Of a stretch of 45,532 nucleotides of DNA, positions 17,719 to 26,201 are shown in pieces. The notes beneath the pieces are model-generated. The model searched no databases. It was not told the origin of the DNA and saw only the letters and a list, made by a program, of their open reading frames with translations. Every line of letters starts with the position of its first letter. Position 1 is the stretch's first letter. The stretch comes from Planctomycetota bacterium. GTDB taxonomy: Bacteria > Planctomycetota > MHYJ01 > WSZJ01. The translations under genes were made by a program, and so were the position numbers. The stretch is from positions 1 through 45,532 of the forward strand of contig WSZJ01000048.1 in NCBI GenBank assembly GCA_009773755.1, given 5' to 3'.

Positions 17719-18401
17719 GCGACGCGCTTGCCGAAGTAACGGGAGTGACGAAGGACTACAAGCGCGACAAGCAGTCGATCCGGGTGCTCGAAGCGCTCTC
17801 GCTGACGATCCCGCGCGGCGACTTTCTCGCGCTGATGGGGCCGAGCGGTTCGGGGAAGACGACGCTTCTCAACCTGCTTGCGGGCATCGACCAGCCGACC
17901 AGCGGGAAGATCACGGTCGACGGCAAGACCATCACCGGCCTCGGTGAGGGCGCGCTGGCGAAATGGCGGTCGCGGACGACCGGGTTCATTTTTCAGCTCT
18001 ACAACCTCATCCCGGTTCTCACGGCCTACGAGAACGTGGAATTGCCGCTGCTCCTCACAAGCCTCTCGCGCGCCGAGCGGCGCCAGCACGTGATGCAGGC
18101 GCTCGACATCGTGGGGCTTTCCGACCGCTCGAAACACTTTCCGCGCCAGCTCTCGGGCGGCCAGGAGCAACGGGTTGCGATTGCCCGGGCCATCGTGGTG
18201 GACCCGGTGCTGCTGCTCGCGGACGAACCGACCGGGGACCTGGACGCGAAGTCGGCCGACGAAGTGCTGACGCTGCTTCAGCGCCTGAACCGGGAATTCA
18301 GGAAGACGATCGTGATGGTCACCCACGACCCGAAGGCGGCGGCGCGGGCGACGCGGATTCTGCATCTCGAAAAAGGTCAGCTTGTGGAGACGGCCGCCTG
18401 A
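17715..18401 (+). CDS. MacB-type ABC transporter ATP-binding protein
   Basis: A 228-residue ATPase of the LolD/MacB/FtsE class. It shows Walker [11 protein letters not shown]-loop [18 protein letters not shown], signature LSGGQEQR, Walker [13 protein letters not shown], and switch His in VTHDP. All motifs are intact. The ATG at 17715-17717 overlaps the adaptor stop, and its own TGA shares one base with the next start. It powers the FtsX-type permeases that follow. Confidence 0.93.
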   Translation: MSDALAEVTGVTKDYKRDKQSIRVLEALSLTIPRGDFLALMGPSGSGKTTLLNLLAGIDQPTSGKITVDGKTITGLGEGALAKWRSRTTGFIFQLYNLIPVLTAYENVELPLLLTSLSRAERRQHVMQALDIVGLSDRSKHFPRQLSGGQEQRVAIARAIVVDPVLLLADEPTGDLDAKSADEVLTLLQRLNREFRKTIVMVTHDPKAAARATRILHLEKGQLVETAA

Positions 18402-19546
18402 TGCTGCGACTCATCTGGAAAAACGCCTGGCGCAGCCGGCGCAGGACGGTGCTGACGATCCTCTCGGTTGCGGTGTCGCTGTTTCTGCTCTCGACGATGC
18501 TCTGCTACCTGTCGTCGGGGGAACAGCAGCTCGAAAGCGCCGGCGCTTCGCTGAGGGTCGTGACGCGCCACCAGACATCGCTGACGTTTTTTCTCCCCGA
18601 GGCCTACACGGCGAAGATCGCCGCCGTGCCGCACGTGACCGTGGTGCAGGGATGCGTCTGGTGGGGAGGCCAGATCAAGGGCAAGGAAATGAGCCTCTTC
18701 ATGAGCACCATCGCCGCGGACCTCGAACCCACGGAGAAAATGTGGGACGACTACCGCTTCGAGCCCGGCGTGCTGGACAAAATGCGAGGCGAACTGCGCG
18801 GGGCGGTGATCGCGCGGCGGGCGCTCGAGAGGGCCCGGGAACAGGAAGGATGGGAGATCGGGAAGACCGTCACGATGACGTCGCCGATTTTCAAGCACGA
18901 CATCGAGCTCCTGCTGCTGGGGACCTGCGAGGGGCCCGACGAGAGCATCGTCCTGTTCAGGCGCGACTACCTTGAGAAGGTCCGCGGCAACCCCGGGCAG
19001 ATCGGGTACTTCTGGGCGCGCGTCGACAAGGCCGAAAACATTCCGGGCGTCTGCCGCGACGTGGACGCGATGTTCGCCAACTCGGAAAGCGAAACCAAGA
19101 CGGAAACCGAAAAGGCCTTCATGCAGAGCTTCATGTCCATGATGGGCAACATCGAAGACCTGGTGCGGAACATCGGCCTCGCCGTCGTCGCGATGATCCT
19201 GATGGTCGCCGCCAACACCATGGCCATGGTGGCGCGCGAACGGACGACCGAACACGCCGTCATGCGCTGCCTCGGCTTCACGCGCGGACGCATCGCGGTT
19301 CTCTTCATTTCGGAAAGCGTCCTGATCAGCCTGCTCGGGGCAGCCGTCGGCGTGGGCGGAGCCGTGCTCCTGTACAGGCCTGGAAAGTTCGACGCCGGCG
19401 GCATGGCTCCTTTCTTCCACATGACGCCTTCCACGACCGCCACCGGCCTCCTTGTCGCCCTCGGCGTCGGGCTCGTCGCGGGCGCCGCGCCGGCGATCGC
19501 GGCGGCGAGGCGAAGCGTCGTCGACGGCCTGCGGAGGGTTGACTGA
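18401..19546 (+). CDS. FtsX/MacB-type ABC transporter permease, first copy
   Basis: A 381-residue permease with the four-span FtsX layout. TM1 is near 18-38, then comes a long periplasmic domain (about 45-255). A block of three spans follows: IGLAVVAMILMVAANTMAMVA, ISESVLISLLGAAVGVGGAVLLY, and LLVALGVGLVAGAAPAIAAARR. The cytoplasmic motif ERTTEHAVMRCLGFTRG is characteristic. The start overlaps the ATPase stop by one base. Like the second permease at 19711, it is probably one half of a heterodimeric MacB-like exporter or mechanotransmission complex. Confidence 0.88.
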   Translation: MLRLIWKNAWRSRRRTVLTILSVAVSLFLLSTMLCYLSSGEQQLESAGASLRVVTRHQTSLTFFLPEAYTAKIAAVPHVTVVQGCVWWGGQIKGKEMSLFMSTIAADLEPTEKMWDDYRFEPGVLDKMRGELRGAVIARRALERAREQEGWEIGKTVTMTSPIFKHDIELLLLGTCEGPDESIVLFRRDYLEKVRGNPGQIGYFWARVDKAENIPGVCRDVDAMFANSESETKTETEKAFMQSFMSMMGNIEDLVRNIGLAVVAMILMVAANTMAMVARERTTEHAVMRCLGFTRGRIAVLFISESVLISLLGAAVGVGGAVLLYRPGKFDAGGMAPFFHMTPSTTATGLLVALGVGLVAGAAPAIAAARRSVVDGLRRVD

Positions 19547-19668
19547 ATGCGCGGAGCAGACCCGGCCTCCGGTCCGACCGGACCTCGCTTCTCGTCTGCC
19601 ATGGGTGAGATATGCCGAGGTTCGCTCGCCCCGGCCGGACCGGAAGCCGGGTCTGCTCCGCGCATTCA
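19544..19668. repeat. 33-bp near-perfect inverted repeat between two permease genes
   Basis: The arm at 19544-19576 begins on the stop codon of the upstream permease and matches the complement of 19636-19668 at 32 of 33 positions. The centre is 59 bp with further small pairings. The arms start TGAATGCGCGGAGCAGACCC. The element fills most of the spacer inside the MacAB-like operon. The form is that of a REP/MITE-like palindromic element or a strong processing hairpin. Confidence 0.8.
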
Positions 19669-19710
19669 CGAAATGAAATCGACCGAAAGCGGTCCCCCAG
19701 GAGTCGAAGA

Positions 19711-20871
19711 ATGGGCCTGATCCTCAAGTACAACATCCGCAACCTCTTCGTCCGCCGCGTCTCCACCCTCATGACGCTCGCCGGCGTCGCGATGGTCGTC
19801 GCCGTGTTCCTCGTCCTCATGGCCCTCGCCCAGGGAATCCTCTCGATCGGCGAAACCACCGGCGACCCGCTTCAGGCGATCATTCTCCAGAAAGGAACCA
19901 ACGCGGAAACGTCGAGCGGGATTCCGGACGAAGCGGCGGACGAGGCCGAAAACGTCGGAATGGTCGAGCGCGACCCGAACGGTCCGATCGTGGCCCGCGA
20001 CCTCTTCATCGTCATCATGCTCCCGCGTCCGGACGGCGGCGCCCCCGCGAACCTGGTCGTCCGCGGCGTGACGGGTCGCGCCTTCGACATTCGACCTGAG
20101 GTCAAGGTCGACGGCGGGAAGAGGCCGCGCGGAAGCGACATCATCGTGGGGCGGCCGTTGTCGAAGCGTTTTGCGCACCTCAACGTCGGCGACAAGGTCC
20201 ATTTCGGCAAGCGGGACTGGAACGTGATCGGCCACTTCGACGCGGACGGGCAGGCCTGGGAATCGGAGGTGTGGGTCGACCTGCCGGAGATCCAGGCGGA
20301 TGCGAACCGGAAGAACACGGTCAGCTCTCTTTTCGTCCGGCTGAACCGTCCTGAGGACCTTGAGGCGCTCAACGAGCAGCTGGAAAAGTCCGCGAACACG
20401 AAACAGCTCAAGGCGATGACGGTCCGCGATTATTTCAAGGGCCAGACGGGGACCGCGCAGATGCTTCAGGTGGTCGGCGGATTCATCACCTTTCTGCTTT
20501 CGCTCGGCGCCGGGCTCGGCGCGATGAACACGATGTACGCCGCGGTGGGCAACCGCGCCCGCGAGATCGGCACGCTGCGCGCCCTGGGCTTCGGCCGCTT
20601 CACAATCCTTGTCTCCTTCCTCTTCGAGTCCGCGCTGATCGGCCTGGCGGGCGGCGCGCTCGGCTGCCTCATCGCTCTTCCCGTCAACGGCCTCCAGACC
20701 GGCACGATGAACTGGGTGTCGTTCACGGAAACGGCGTTCAGTTTCCGGATCACTCCGGCCATGCTCGGCGTCGGCCTGGGAATCGGCGGCCTGGTGGGCG
20801 CCGTCGGCGGCTTCCTGCCTGCGCTGGCGGCCGCCCGCCGCCCGATCCTGGCAAGTCTGAGGGCGACCTAG
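19711..20871 (+). CDS. FtsX/MacB-type ABC transporter permease, second copy
   Basis: A 386-residue permease with TM1 at about 18-42, a periplasmic MacB-like domain (about 45-265), and three C-terminal spans. The ABC-coupling motif is NRAREIGTLRALGFGR, closer to canonical MacB than the first copy. The ATG at 19711 follows AGGAG at 19699-19703. It sits in the same direction and cassette as the adaptor, ATPase and first permease, but behind a long inverted repeat. It presumably dimerises with the first copy or replaces it. Confidence 0.9.
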   Translation: MGLILKYNIRNLFVRRVSTLMTLAGVAMVVAVFLVLMALAQGILSIGETTGDPLQAIILQKGTNAETSSGIPDEAADEAENVGMVERDPNGPIVARDLFIVIMLPRPDGGAPANLVVRGVTGRAFDIRPEVKVDGGKRPRGSDIIVGRPLSKRFAHLNVGDKVHFGKRDWNVIGHFDADGQAWESEVWVDLPEIQADANRKNTVSSLFVRLNRPEDLEALNEQLEKSANTKQLKAMTVRDYFKGQTGTAQMLQVVGGFITFLLSLGAGLGAMNTMYAAVGNRAREIGTLRALGFGRFTILVSFLFESALIGLAGGALGCLIALPVNGLQTGTMNWVSFTETAFSFRITPAMLGVGLGIGGLVGAVGGFLPALAAARRPILASLRAT

Positions 20872-20874
20872 CCG

Positions 20875-22101
20875 GTGCGCGATTGCGTGGTCATCGGGGG
20901 AGGACCGGCAGGAAGCGCCGCCGCGACCGTCCTGGGTCGTGCCGGGCGGAGCGTGCTGGTGCTCGAAGCCGCCCGATTTCCCCGATTTCATGTCGGCGAG
21001 TCGATCGTCCCCGCGGCGACCAGCCTCTGGAAATCGATCGGCCTGTGGGAGAAGCTCCAGCCGACCATGTTCGCCCGCAAAGGCGGCGCGGATTTTCTGA
21101 TCGCGGACGGATCCCGGGAGGAGAGATTCTGGTTCGCGCGCTATCTCGACGAGCGGTTTCATCGGGTCCTGCAGGTGGACCGAGCCCCGTTCGACACGAT
21201 CGCGTTGGCGCACGCGCGCGCGAGCGGGGCGGAAGCGCTCGAAGGGTGCCGGGTGACGGAAGTGACGTTTCTCGAGCCCGGTTTCGAGGTGACCTGGAAG
21301 GACGAGGCCGGGACGACGCGGACCGAACGGGCAAGGTCGCTTCTCGACTGCTCGGGAATGAAGTGCCTGCTCGGAAAGAAACTCGGGCTGCGCAAGCTGG
21401 TCCCGGGGACGACAAAAGTCGCGCTGTTCGCGCACTACGAGAACGTGAAACTTCCGGAAGGGGACCGGGCCGGCAACACCGAGGTCATCGCCGCCGAAGA
21501 CGCGTGGTACTGGATGATCCCCATGACGATCGAGCCCGGCGGCCGGAACACGAGCAGCGTTGGCGTGGTGATCGACCGCACGGTCCGGGACGCCTGGCGC
21601 GGCGAGCCGCTCGAGATGATGGAGAGGCTGTTCGAAGCTTCATCCGTCGTGCGCGAAAGGCTCGCGCCGGCGAAGCGGCTGTCGCCGGCGCACGTCGAGG
21701 CGGATTTTTCCATCTTCTCCACGGGTTTCTACCTCTCACAGCTCCATGCCGTCGAGGCCGCCGAGTCGATTGCGCGAGCTCTCTCGAAGCGCGACCGCGT
21801 GACCGGCGCCGATCTCGCGAAGCCGGCCAGAAACCACTTCCAGAAGATCGGAACCTACACCCGTTTCGTGCGCGCCTTCTACACGCAGCCCTGGTATGAC
21901 ATCTTCCTGTCCGATGCGAAAAGCCCGCGAGTCCGGAAGGCGGTCGTCAGGGTGCTCGCCGGCGACGTGGCCGGGATGAACTGGTACCTGTGGATTTTCT
22001 TCGCGGTCCTGTGGGCGCAAAAGAAATGGGGGATCCAGCCGGTCGTAAGAAGGCCGCGGGTCACAGGCGCGCTGGAGTTTCCCTCGACCGCAAGGACCTG
22101 A
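20875..22101 (+). CDS. FAD-dependent oxidoreductase, halogenase-like, lacking the GD motif segment
   Basis: A 408-residue flavoprotein of the geranylgeranyl-reductase/tryptophan-halogenase superfamily. The FAD-binding GxGxxG motif is VIGGGPAGSAAATVLGRAG (5-23), and the family hallmark FPRFHVGES follows at 35-43. The middle region, with QVDRAPFDTIAL, fits the family. In these enzymes the second FAD motif, GDAaGFxDP, comes before the SxG segment. Here the sequence runs from HVEADFS directly into IFSTGFYLSQL, so about 25 residues with the GD motif are missing in frame. The start is a GTG at 20875, 3 nt after the permease stop. Activity is doubtful unless FAD is held otherwise. Confidence 0.82.
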   Translation: MRDCVVIGGGPAGSAAATVLGRAGRSVLVLEAARFPRFHVGESIVPAATSLWKSIGLWEKLQPTMFARKGGADFLIADGSREERFWFARYLDERFHRVLQVDRAPFDTIALAHARASGAEALEGCRVTEVTFLEPGFEVTWKDEAGTTRTERARSLLDCSGMKCLLGKKLGLRKLVPGTTKVALFAHYENVKLPEGDRAGNTEVIAAEDAWYWMIPMTIEPGGRNTSSVGVVIDRTVRDAWRGEPLEMMERLFEASSVVRERLAPAKRLSPAHVEADFSIFSTGFYLSQLHAVEAAESIARALSKRDRVTGADLAKPARNHFQKIGTYTRFVRAFYTQPWYDIFLSDAKSPRVRKAVVRVLAGDVAGMNWYLWIFFAVLWAQKKWGIQPVVRRPRVTGALEFPSTART

Positions 22102-22120
22102 CAGGCGCCCGCGACCGACG

Positions 22121-23314
22121 TTATTCCTCGCCTTTCGTGCGCGGCGCCCTGGATGCGTGCATCGCCCGCCGCTTCAATCCCTCCAGCAGCAGCGAGGGCG
22201 TGTCTTTCGCGATCGTCACAGGCCCTTCCACCGCCGGGCCGACCATGAATTCAAATCGCCCCTTCGACTGCAGCAGCGCCTCGTAGAAGACTTCCTCTCC
22301 GAGTTCTCCGTCGGCCTCGGCGTGCCGGACGGATCCGGACGTGAACTGGATGTACCAGGTCTTCTCCGGCGTCTGCAGCCTCAGGACCCCGGTCTTCCGC
22401 GCCCCGTGAAGAATCCCCATCAAGTCGCCGACCGGAAGCGACTCCACCTCGCCGGCCAGGCCTCGCTCGACGGCCTTCCGCTCGTCGGCCTTCTGGAAGC
22501 GCCGGGCGCGCTCCGTGGCGATGTTCCGGAATGAGTAGAACAGCACCGGGTGCCGCTTCCGCAGGTCATCGACCGTGAGGGCATCGCGCGTCGAGAGCCA
22601 GACTTCTCCTTCTGCGCGGAGTGTGATCGAGCTGAACGGGAAACCGCCGAACGGAGATTCGGCGAAGAACTGCCCCGGCCCGAGACGGTACTCGAGCGAG
22701 ATCCCGTCCGCGCGGACCTCCGAGACTTCGACGTTGCCGGACTCGATCCAGTGAAGCGGGGCGCCTGCGTGCAGCTCCATCGTTCCGCCCGGCTTCAGGT
22801 AGGAAGATTTCGATCCGCGCCGGAGTTCCGCCTCCGCCGTGCCCATCGCCGCGGCCGGCGGCTGCATCCTGCCCGGGGGCTCGTTCGCCAGAATTCGAAA
22901 GCGCGTCGTCGGCGACGGCGCCCGCTTCCGGTTCGCGATCGCCTTCTTCTCGATTTCGACCAGCGATTGCAGCAGCACCTCGGGATCGACCGGTTGCGGA
23001 ATGTACTGCGTCGCGCCGTTCGATTTCGCCGCCTTTTCCTGCGCGGGCGTCGGCGGACCGACGGCGATAAACCCGATGTGCGCAAAGCCCGGAACGGCGC
23101 GCAATTGCTGAATCAGATCGCTGGCCCCGACCGCCGCCTGGTCCCATTCGCAGACGATCGCGTCGATGTTGAATTCTTCGCGGCGCAGAAGCTCCATGGC
23201 CGCCTGCCCGCTTCCCGCTTCCAGCATGTTTTCGGGGGCATGCCCACCGTCCGCGAGCCATGCGCGGAGTTTCTTGCGAAATGAAGCGAGCTTGTCGACG
23301 ACAAGGATTCGCAT
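22121..23314 (-). CDS. Receiver-like/cNMP-binding-fold/PATAN (DUF4388) protein, copy 1
   Basis: A 397-residue protein of three parts. Residues 1-120 are a receiver-like domain (RILVVDKLASF) in which the phospho-acceptor position carries Glu56 (IVCEWDQ), and the usual Lys is replaced (IPQPVDP). Residues about 170-270 are a cyclic-nucleotide-binding-like beta roll (WIESGNVEVSEVRADG, GPGQFFAESPFGG). Residues about 290-390 form a PATAN/DUF4388 domain (ESLPVGDLMGILHGARKTGVLRL, GSVRHAEADGELGEEVFYEALL). It is one of three adjacent paralogs. It converges on the halogenase-like gene. A regulatory or scaffold role, for example in gliding or gene control, is only an inference. Confidence 0.82.
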   Translation of the reverse strand: MRILVVDKLASFRKKLRAWLADGGHAPENMLEAGSGQAAMELLRREEFNIDAIVCEWDQAAVGASDLIQQLRAVPGFAHIGFIAVGPPTPAQEKAAKSNGATQYIPQPVDPEVLLQSLVEIEKKAIANRKRAPSPTTRFRILANEPPGRMQPPAAAMGTAEAELRRGSKSSYLKPGGTMELHAGAPLHWIESGNVEVSEVRADGISLEYRLGPGQFFAESPFGGFPFSSITLRAEGEVWLSTRDALTVDDLRKRHPVLFYSFRNIATERARRFQKADERKAVERGLAGEVESLPVGDLMGILHGARKTGVLRLQTPEKTWYIQFTSGSVRHAEADGELGEEVFYEALLQSKGRFEFMVGPAVEGPVTIAKDTPSLLLEGLKRRAMHASRAPRTKGEE

Positions 23315-23541
23315 TCACTGCTCCAAGATGCGCGGGCGACCGCCGGACTGGAGGGCAGAATCGACGGTTACAAGGGGGGTGAAGAGGTCGCCATCGTCTC
23401 ACAGGGGACCGGAGCGAACAAGGGGAGTGCCGATTCGCGGGTCAGCCGGAGTCGACTAAGCGATCAAGGGTAAGCCTTTTCCCACCTGCGCCCTCCCGCT
23501 TCTTCGGAACCGTTCGACTCGCCCTTAGGGCTCGCTCACGG

Positions 23542-23596
23542 TAAGCCGGGCCGAACGAGGTGAAGGAATGAGAACAGACTTACCCGGCCCGGCTTA
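23542..23596. terminator. 12-bp perfect inverted repeat at the 3' end of the copy-2 gene
   Basis: TAAGCCGGGCCG at 23542-23553 and its exact complement at 23585-23596 flank a 31-nt loop. The right arm includes the stop codon of the gene at 23594-24847, which is read from the other strand. The position suggests a transcript-end hairpin for that gene, although there is no T-run. The rest of the 279-bp spacer (23315-23541) holds nothing I recognise. Confidence 0.5.
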
Positions 23597-24847
23597 GGTA
23601 TCCGGCGGCGTGCCGGCGTCACGTCTCCGCAGCCCTTCCATGATCACGAAACCCGCATCTCCCATCACCGTGTGCGGCCCCTGCAGGTCCGGCTGGGGGC
23701 TGAAAGAAAACCGGCCGCCGGCCCAGGTGCAGATGCGGAACAGGACGGAGTCTCCCTGGCGGTTCCCGCATTCGGCGTGCTTGACGATGCCTCCATAAAC
23801 GTGGAGGAGGGCGGAGTCACCGGCGCTGTCGACGCGCAGGGTGCCGGTTTTTTTCGTGACGCCAATCATCTGGATGAGATCGGGGAACGGCAGCGACTCG
23901 AGCGAGCCGTTCATGCCGTCCATGGCGGACTCGTCGGGCATGTCTCCGACCGTGTTGTTGCGGTGGCGCTCGGTTGTGATCGTCTTGAAGTAGTGAGTCA
24001 GGATCGGCAGGCGCTGCATGGTTTGCGCGACCGCCTCGGCTTCCTGCCACCCCAGGATCGTCAGCGGAGTCTCCGTCACCGCGCGGAGGTCGAGAAGTTT
24101 CTCGCCGACAAACGCGGCCTCGCCAAAAAAACGCCCCGGCGTGGCGCGATACTCGACGACGGTCCCGTCCGCGCGCGTCTCGCGCACGAAGATGGTTCCC
24201 TGTTCGACCCAGTAAAGCCGGTTCAGGAACGGGCCGGCCGCGATCACCGCGCCGAGCTTGCTGTATTTTCCCAGCTTCCCGGCGGCCCGCAGCTCCTGCG
24301 CAATCGTCGACGACATCTTCGTCGACTGCGGCCGCTGGGACGCCGCTTCCTGCAGACGTCGCCGCGTGTCGTCCGTCCGCGGCTTCAGAGTGCGCTGAAT
24401 CGCAGACAGGGCGCTGAGAAGCGTTACCACGGTCACCGGTTTCACCAGGACTTCGTTGGCTCCGGAACTCCTCGCTTCGCGGATCGCCGCCGGGTCGTTG
24501 CCGCACATCGCGACGAACCCGATTTGCGCCGTCTCCTTCTTCGACCGGATCTGCGCGAGCAACTCCGATGCGTTCACGGACTCGTCGTCGAACTCCGCCA
24601 CGATCGCATCGACGTTGAACTGCTCGTGCGCGATCAGCTCCAGCGCCTCGTCCCCCGTCGACGCTTCCAGCACGTCGTCCGCCTTCGCACCGATCTCGGT
24701 GATCCAGGACTTCATCTTCGCGCGCCAGGACGCCAGGTTGTCGACCAGGAGAACGCGGAGAAGCGCGACCGCCGGCCTGTTGAACGCTGGAGGTTCGCTC
24801 TGGTGTGGCTTCCCGGGTTTCCAGTGGCGCGGGGGAAGGTCGCTCAT
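23594..24847 (-). CDS. Receiver-like/cNMP-binding-fold/PATAN (DUF4388) protein, copy 2
   Basis: A 417-residue paralog of its neighbours with the same three domains and an N-terminal extension of about 30 residues. The receiver-like part starts RVLLVDNLASW and again has Glu (Glu85, IVAEFDD) at the phospho-acceptor position, but keeps a Lys in VLVKPVT. The cNMP-like domain shows WVEQGTIFVRETRADG and FFGEAAFVGEK. The PATAN domain begins ESLPFPDLIQMIGVTKKTGTLRV. The ATG at 24845-24847 overlaps the stop of copy 3 (ATGA), so the two are translated together. An internal start nearer the receiver fold is possible. Confidence 0.82.
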   Translation of the reverse strand: MSDLPPRHWKPGKPHQSEPPAFNRPAVALLRVLLVDNLASWRAKMKSWITEIGAKADDVLEASTGDEALELIAHEQFNVDAIVAEFDDESVNASELLAQIRSKKETAQIGFVAMCGNDPAAIREARSSGANEVLVKPVTVVTLLSALSAIQRTLKPRTDDTRRRLQEAASQRPQSTKMSSTIAQELRAAGKLGKYSKLGAVIAAGPFLNRLYWVEQGTIFVRETRADGTVVEYRATPGRFFGEAAFVGEKLLDLRAVTETPLTILGWQEAEAVAQTMQRLPILTHYFKTITTERHRNNTVGDMPDESAMDGMNGSLESLPFPDLIQMIGVTKKTGTLRVDSAGDSALLHVYGGIVKHAECGNRQGDSVLFRICTWAGGRFSFSPQPDLQGPHTVMGDAGFVIMEGLRRRDAGTPPDT

Positions 24848-26004
24848 CGCACGACCTTCCGCGCGAGACGCTGCGCCCCGCGCATGATCAGGCCCGCCGT
24901 GTCCACCGTGACGCTTCGAACGCCCGGAATCTCCGGCCCGACGTAAAACTCGAACGATCCTGCCGTGCGTGACATGGCGCGGTCGACGATGGTTTCTCCC
25001 ACGAGCCCCAGGCCCTCGGCGTGAACGATCCGTCCCTCGACGAACTGCACGAACAGCATGCCTTCGCGCCCGTCGAGCCGCAGCACGCCCGTCCGCCGCG
25101 CCCCGTGGAGAACCTGGAAAAGGTCCAGAACCGGAAGGCTCTCCACCGTTCCGGACAGTCCTTTTTCGGCGGAATGGCCCGTCCGGGAATAGAGGCTGAG
25201 GCGCAAGGTCGACAGGTTTCGCAGGTAATAGAACAGGAAGGGGCTCGCTGCGATCGCCCGGCGGACCGTGTCGGCGTCCTGGGAACAGAGCCAGGAATCC
25301 CCCTCGGCGACCGCGTCGAACGAACGGTAGGACGCGCCGCCAAACGGCGCCTCCGCGAAGAACTCTTCCGGCCCCGCCCTGTACGACGCTTCCGCACCAT
25401 CATCGCGCGTTTCCCGGATCGCAATCATCCCGCGCTCCACCCACCAGAGCCGCGCTCCCGGCGGAGTCACGGGCACGTGCGTGCCCGCGTGAATCTCGGC
25501 GTGCCGCGCATTGCGCCGAAGCGCTTCCCACAGCTCCGGCGACAGCGGCGCCGGCTTGGCCGACGGCGCGTCCACGGCGAGCTTGCGGAAACGCGCTGTA
25601 TTGGAAGGGCTGGCGTCCGGCTTCGCCAGCGCACGGCGCTTCTCCAGCGCAACGAGTTTCTGCATCAGCAGTTCGGGCCTGATGGGAAGCCCGATGGCGT
25701 CTGCCGCCCCCTGGGCGAGGACTCTTTCCCGGGCGCGCGAATCGAATTCGCCGTGCGCGATGAAATCGACGGCCGCGCCCGCCAGCCGGCGGACTTCGCG
25801 GGCCAGCGCCGCCCCGTCGACGCGAGGGTCGAGCCAGTCGCAAAGGACGACGTCGATGGAGAAATCGAGCTGGCGCAGCAATTCGAGCGCAGCCACTCCG
25901 TCCTCGGCCTCGAGAACGTTGGTCGCGGAGTATCCGCCCTGGACGAGCCAGTTGCGGATTTTCTGCCGCTGTCCCCACACTCTGTCGACGATGAGAAGGC
26001 GCAC
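24844..26004 (-). CDS. Receiver/cNMP-binding-fold/PATAN (DUF4388) protein, copy 3
   Basis: A 386-residue paralog. Its receiver-like domain (RLLIVDRVWGQ) is the only one of the three that keeps Asp56 at the phosphorylation position (VLCDWLDP); the helper Lys is missing (IGLPIRP). The cNMP-like domain follows (WVERGMIAIRETRDDG, GPEEFFAEAPFGG) and the PATAN domain begins ESLPVLDLFQVLHGARRTGVLRL. The start is GTG at 26002-26004, where the receiver fold begins. No clear ribosome site is visible. It is the first gene of the set. Confidence 0.8.
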   Translation of the reverse strand: MRLLIVDRVWGQRQKIRNWLVQGGYSATNVLEAEDGVAALELLRQLDFSIDVVLCDWLDPRVDGAALAREVRRLAGAAVDFIAHGEFDSRARERVLAQGAADAIGLPIRPELLMQKLVALEKRRALAKPDASPSNTARFRKLAVDAPSAKPAPLSPELWEALRRNARHAEIHAGTHVPVTPPGARLWWVERGMIAIRETRDDGAEASYRAGPEEFFAEAPFGGASYRSFDAVAEGDSWLCSQDADTVRRAIAASPFLFYYLRNLSTLRLSLYSRTGHSAEKGLSGTVESLPVLDLFQVLHGARRTGVLRLDGREGMLFVQFVEGRIVHAEGLGLVGETIVDRAMSRTAGSFEFYVGPEIPGVRSVTVDTAGLIMRGAQRLARKVVR

Positions 26005-26047
26005 GGTAAGAGAGATGATGTCACAACCATGGCGAATGCGACAAGCC

Positions 26048-26170
26048 CCGCGGAGCGTGGTGACAACCCGGCGGGCCAGGAGAAGTCGGCCAGGATTCGG
26101 TGGAAGACGAAGTGAAGGATCTCCGGGCCGACTCCTCCCGACCCGCGCGGATTGTCACCACGCTCCGCGG
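26048..26170. repeat. Long inverted repeat, GCGGAGCG family, copy 1
   Basis: Arms 26048-26091 and 26125-26170 are complementary with a few mismatches around a 33-nt centre. The arm reads CCGCGGAGCG-TGGTGACAA and ends in GAGTCGGCCC at the inner side. The element at 30986-31111 shares the GCGGAGCG start and the GTCGG-GGAGTCGGCCC inner part, so the two are members of one repeat family. It occupies most of the spacer between the PATAN genes and rsmH. Confidence 0.8.
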
Positions 26171-26201
26171 TGACAACGACGAACTCTCCCACGCGCCCTG
26201 G

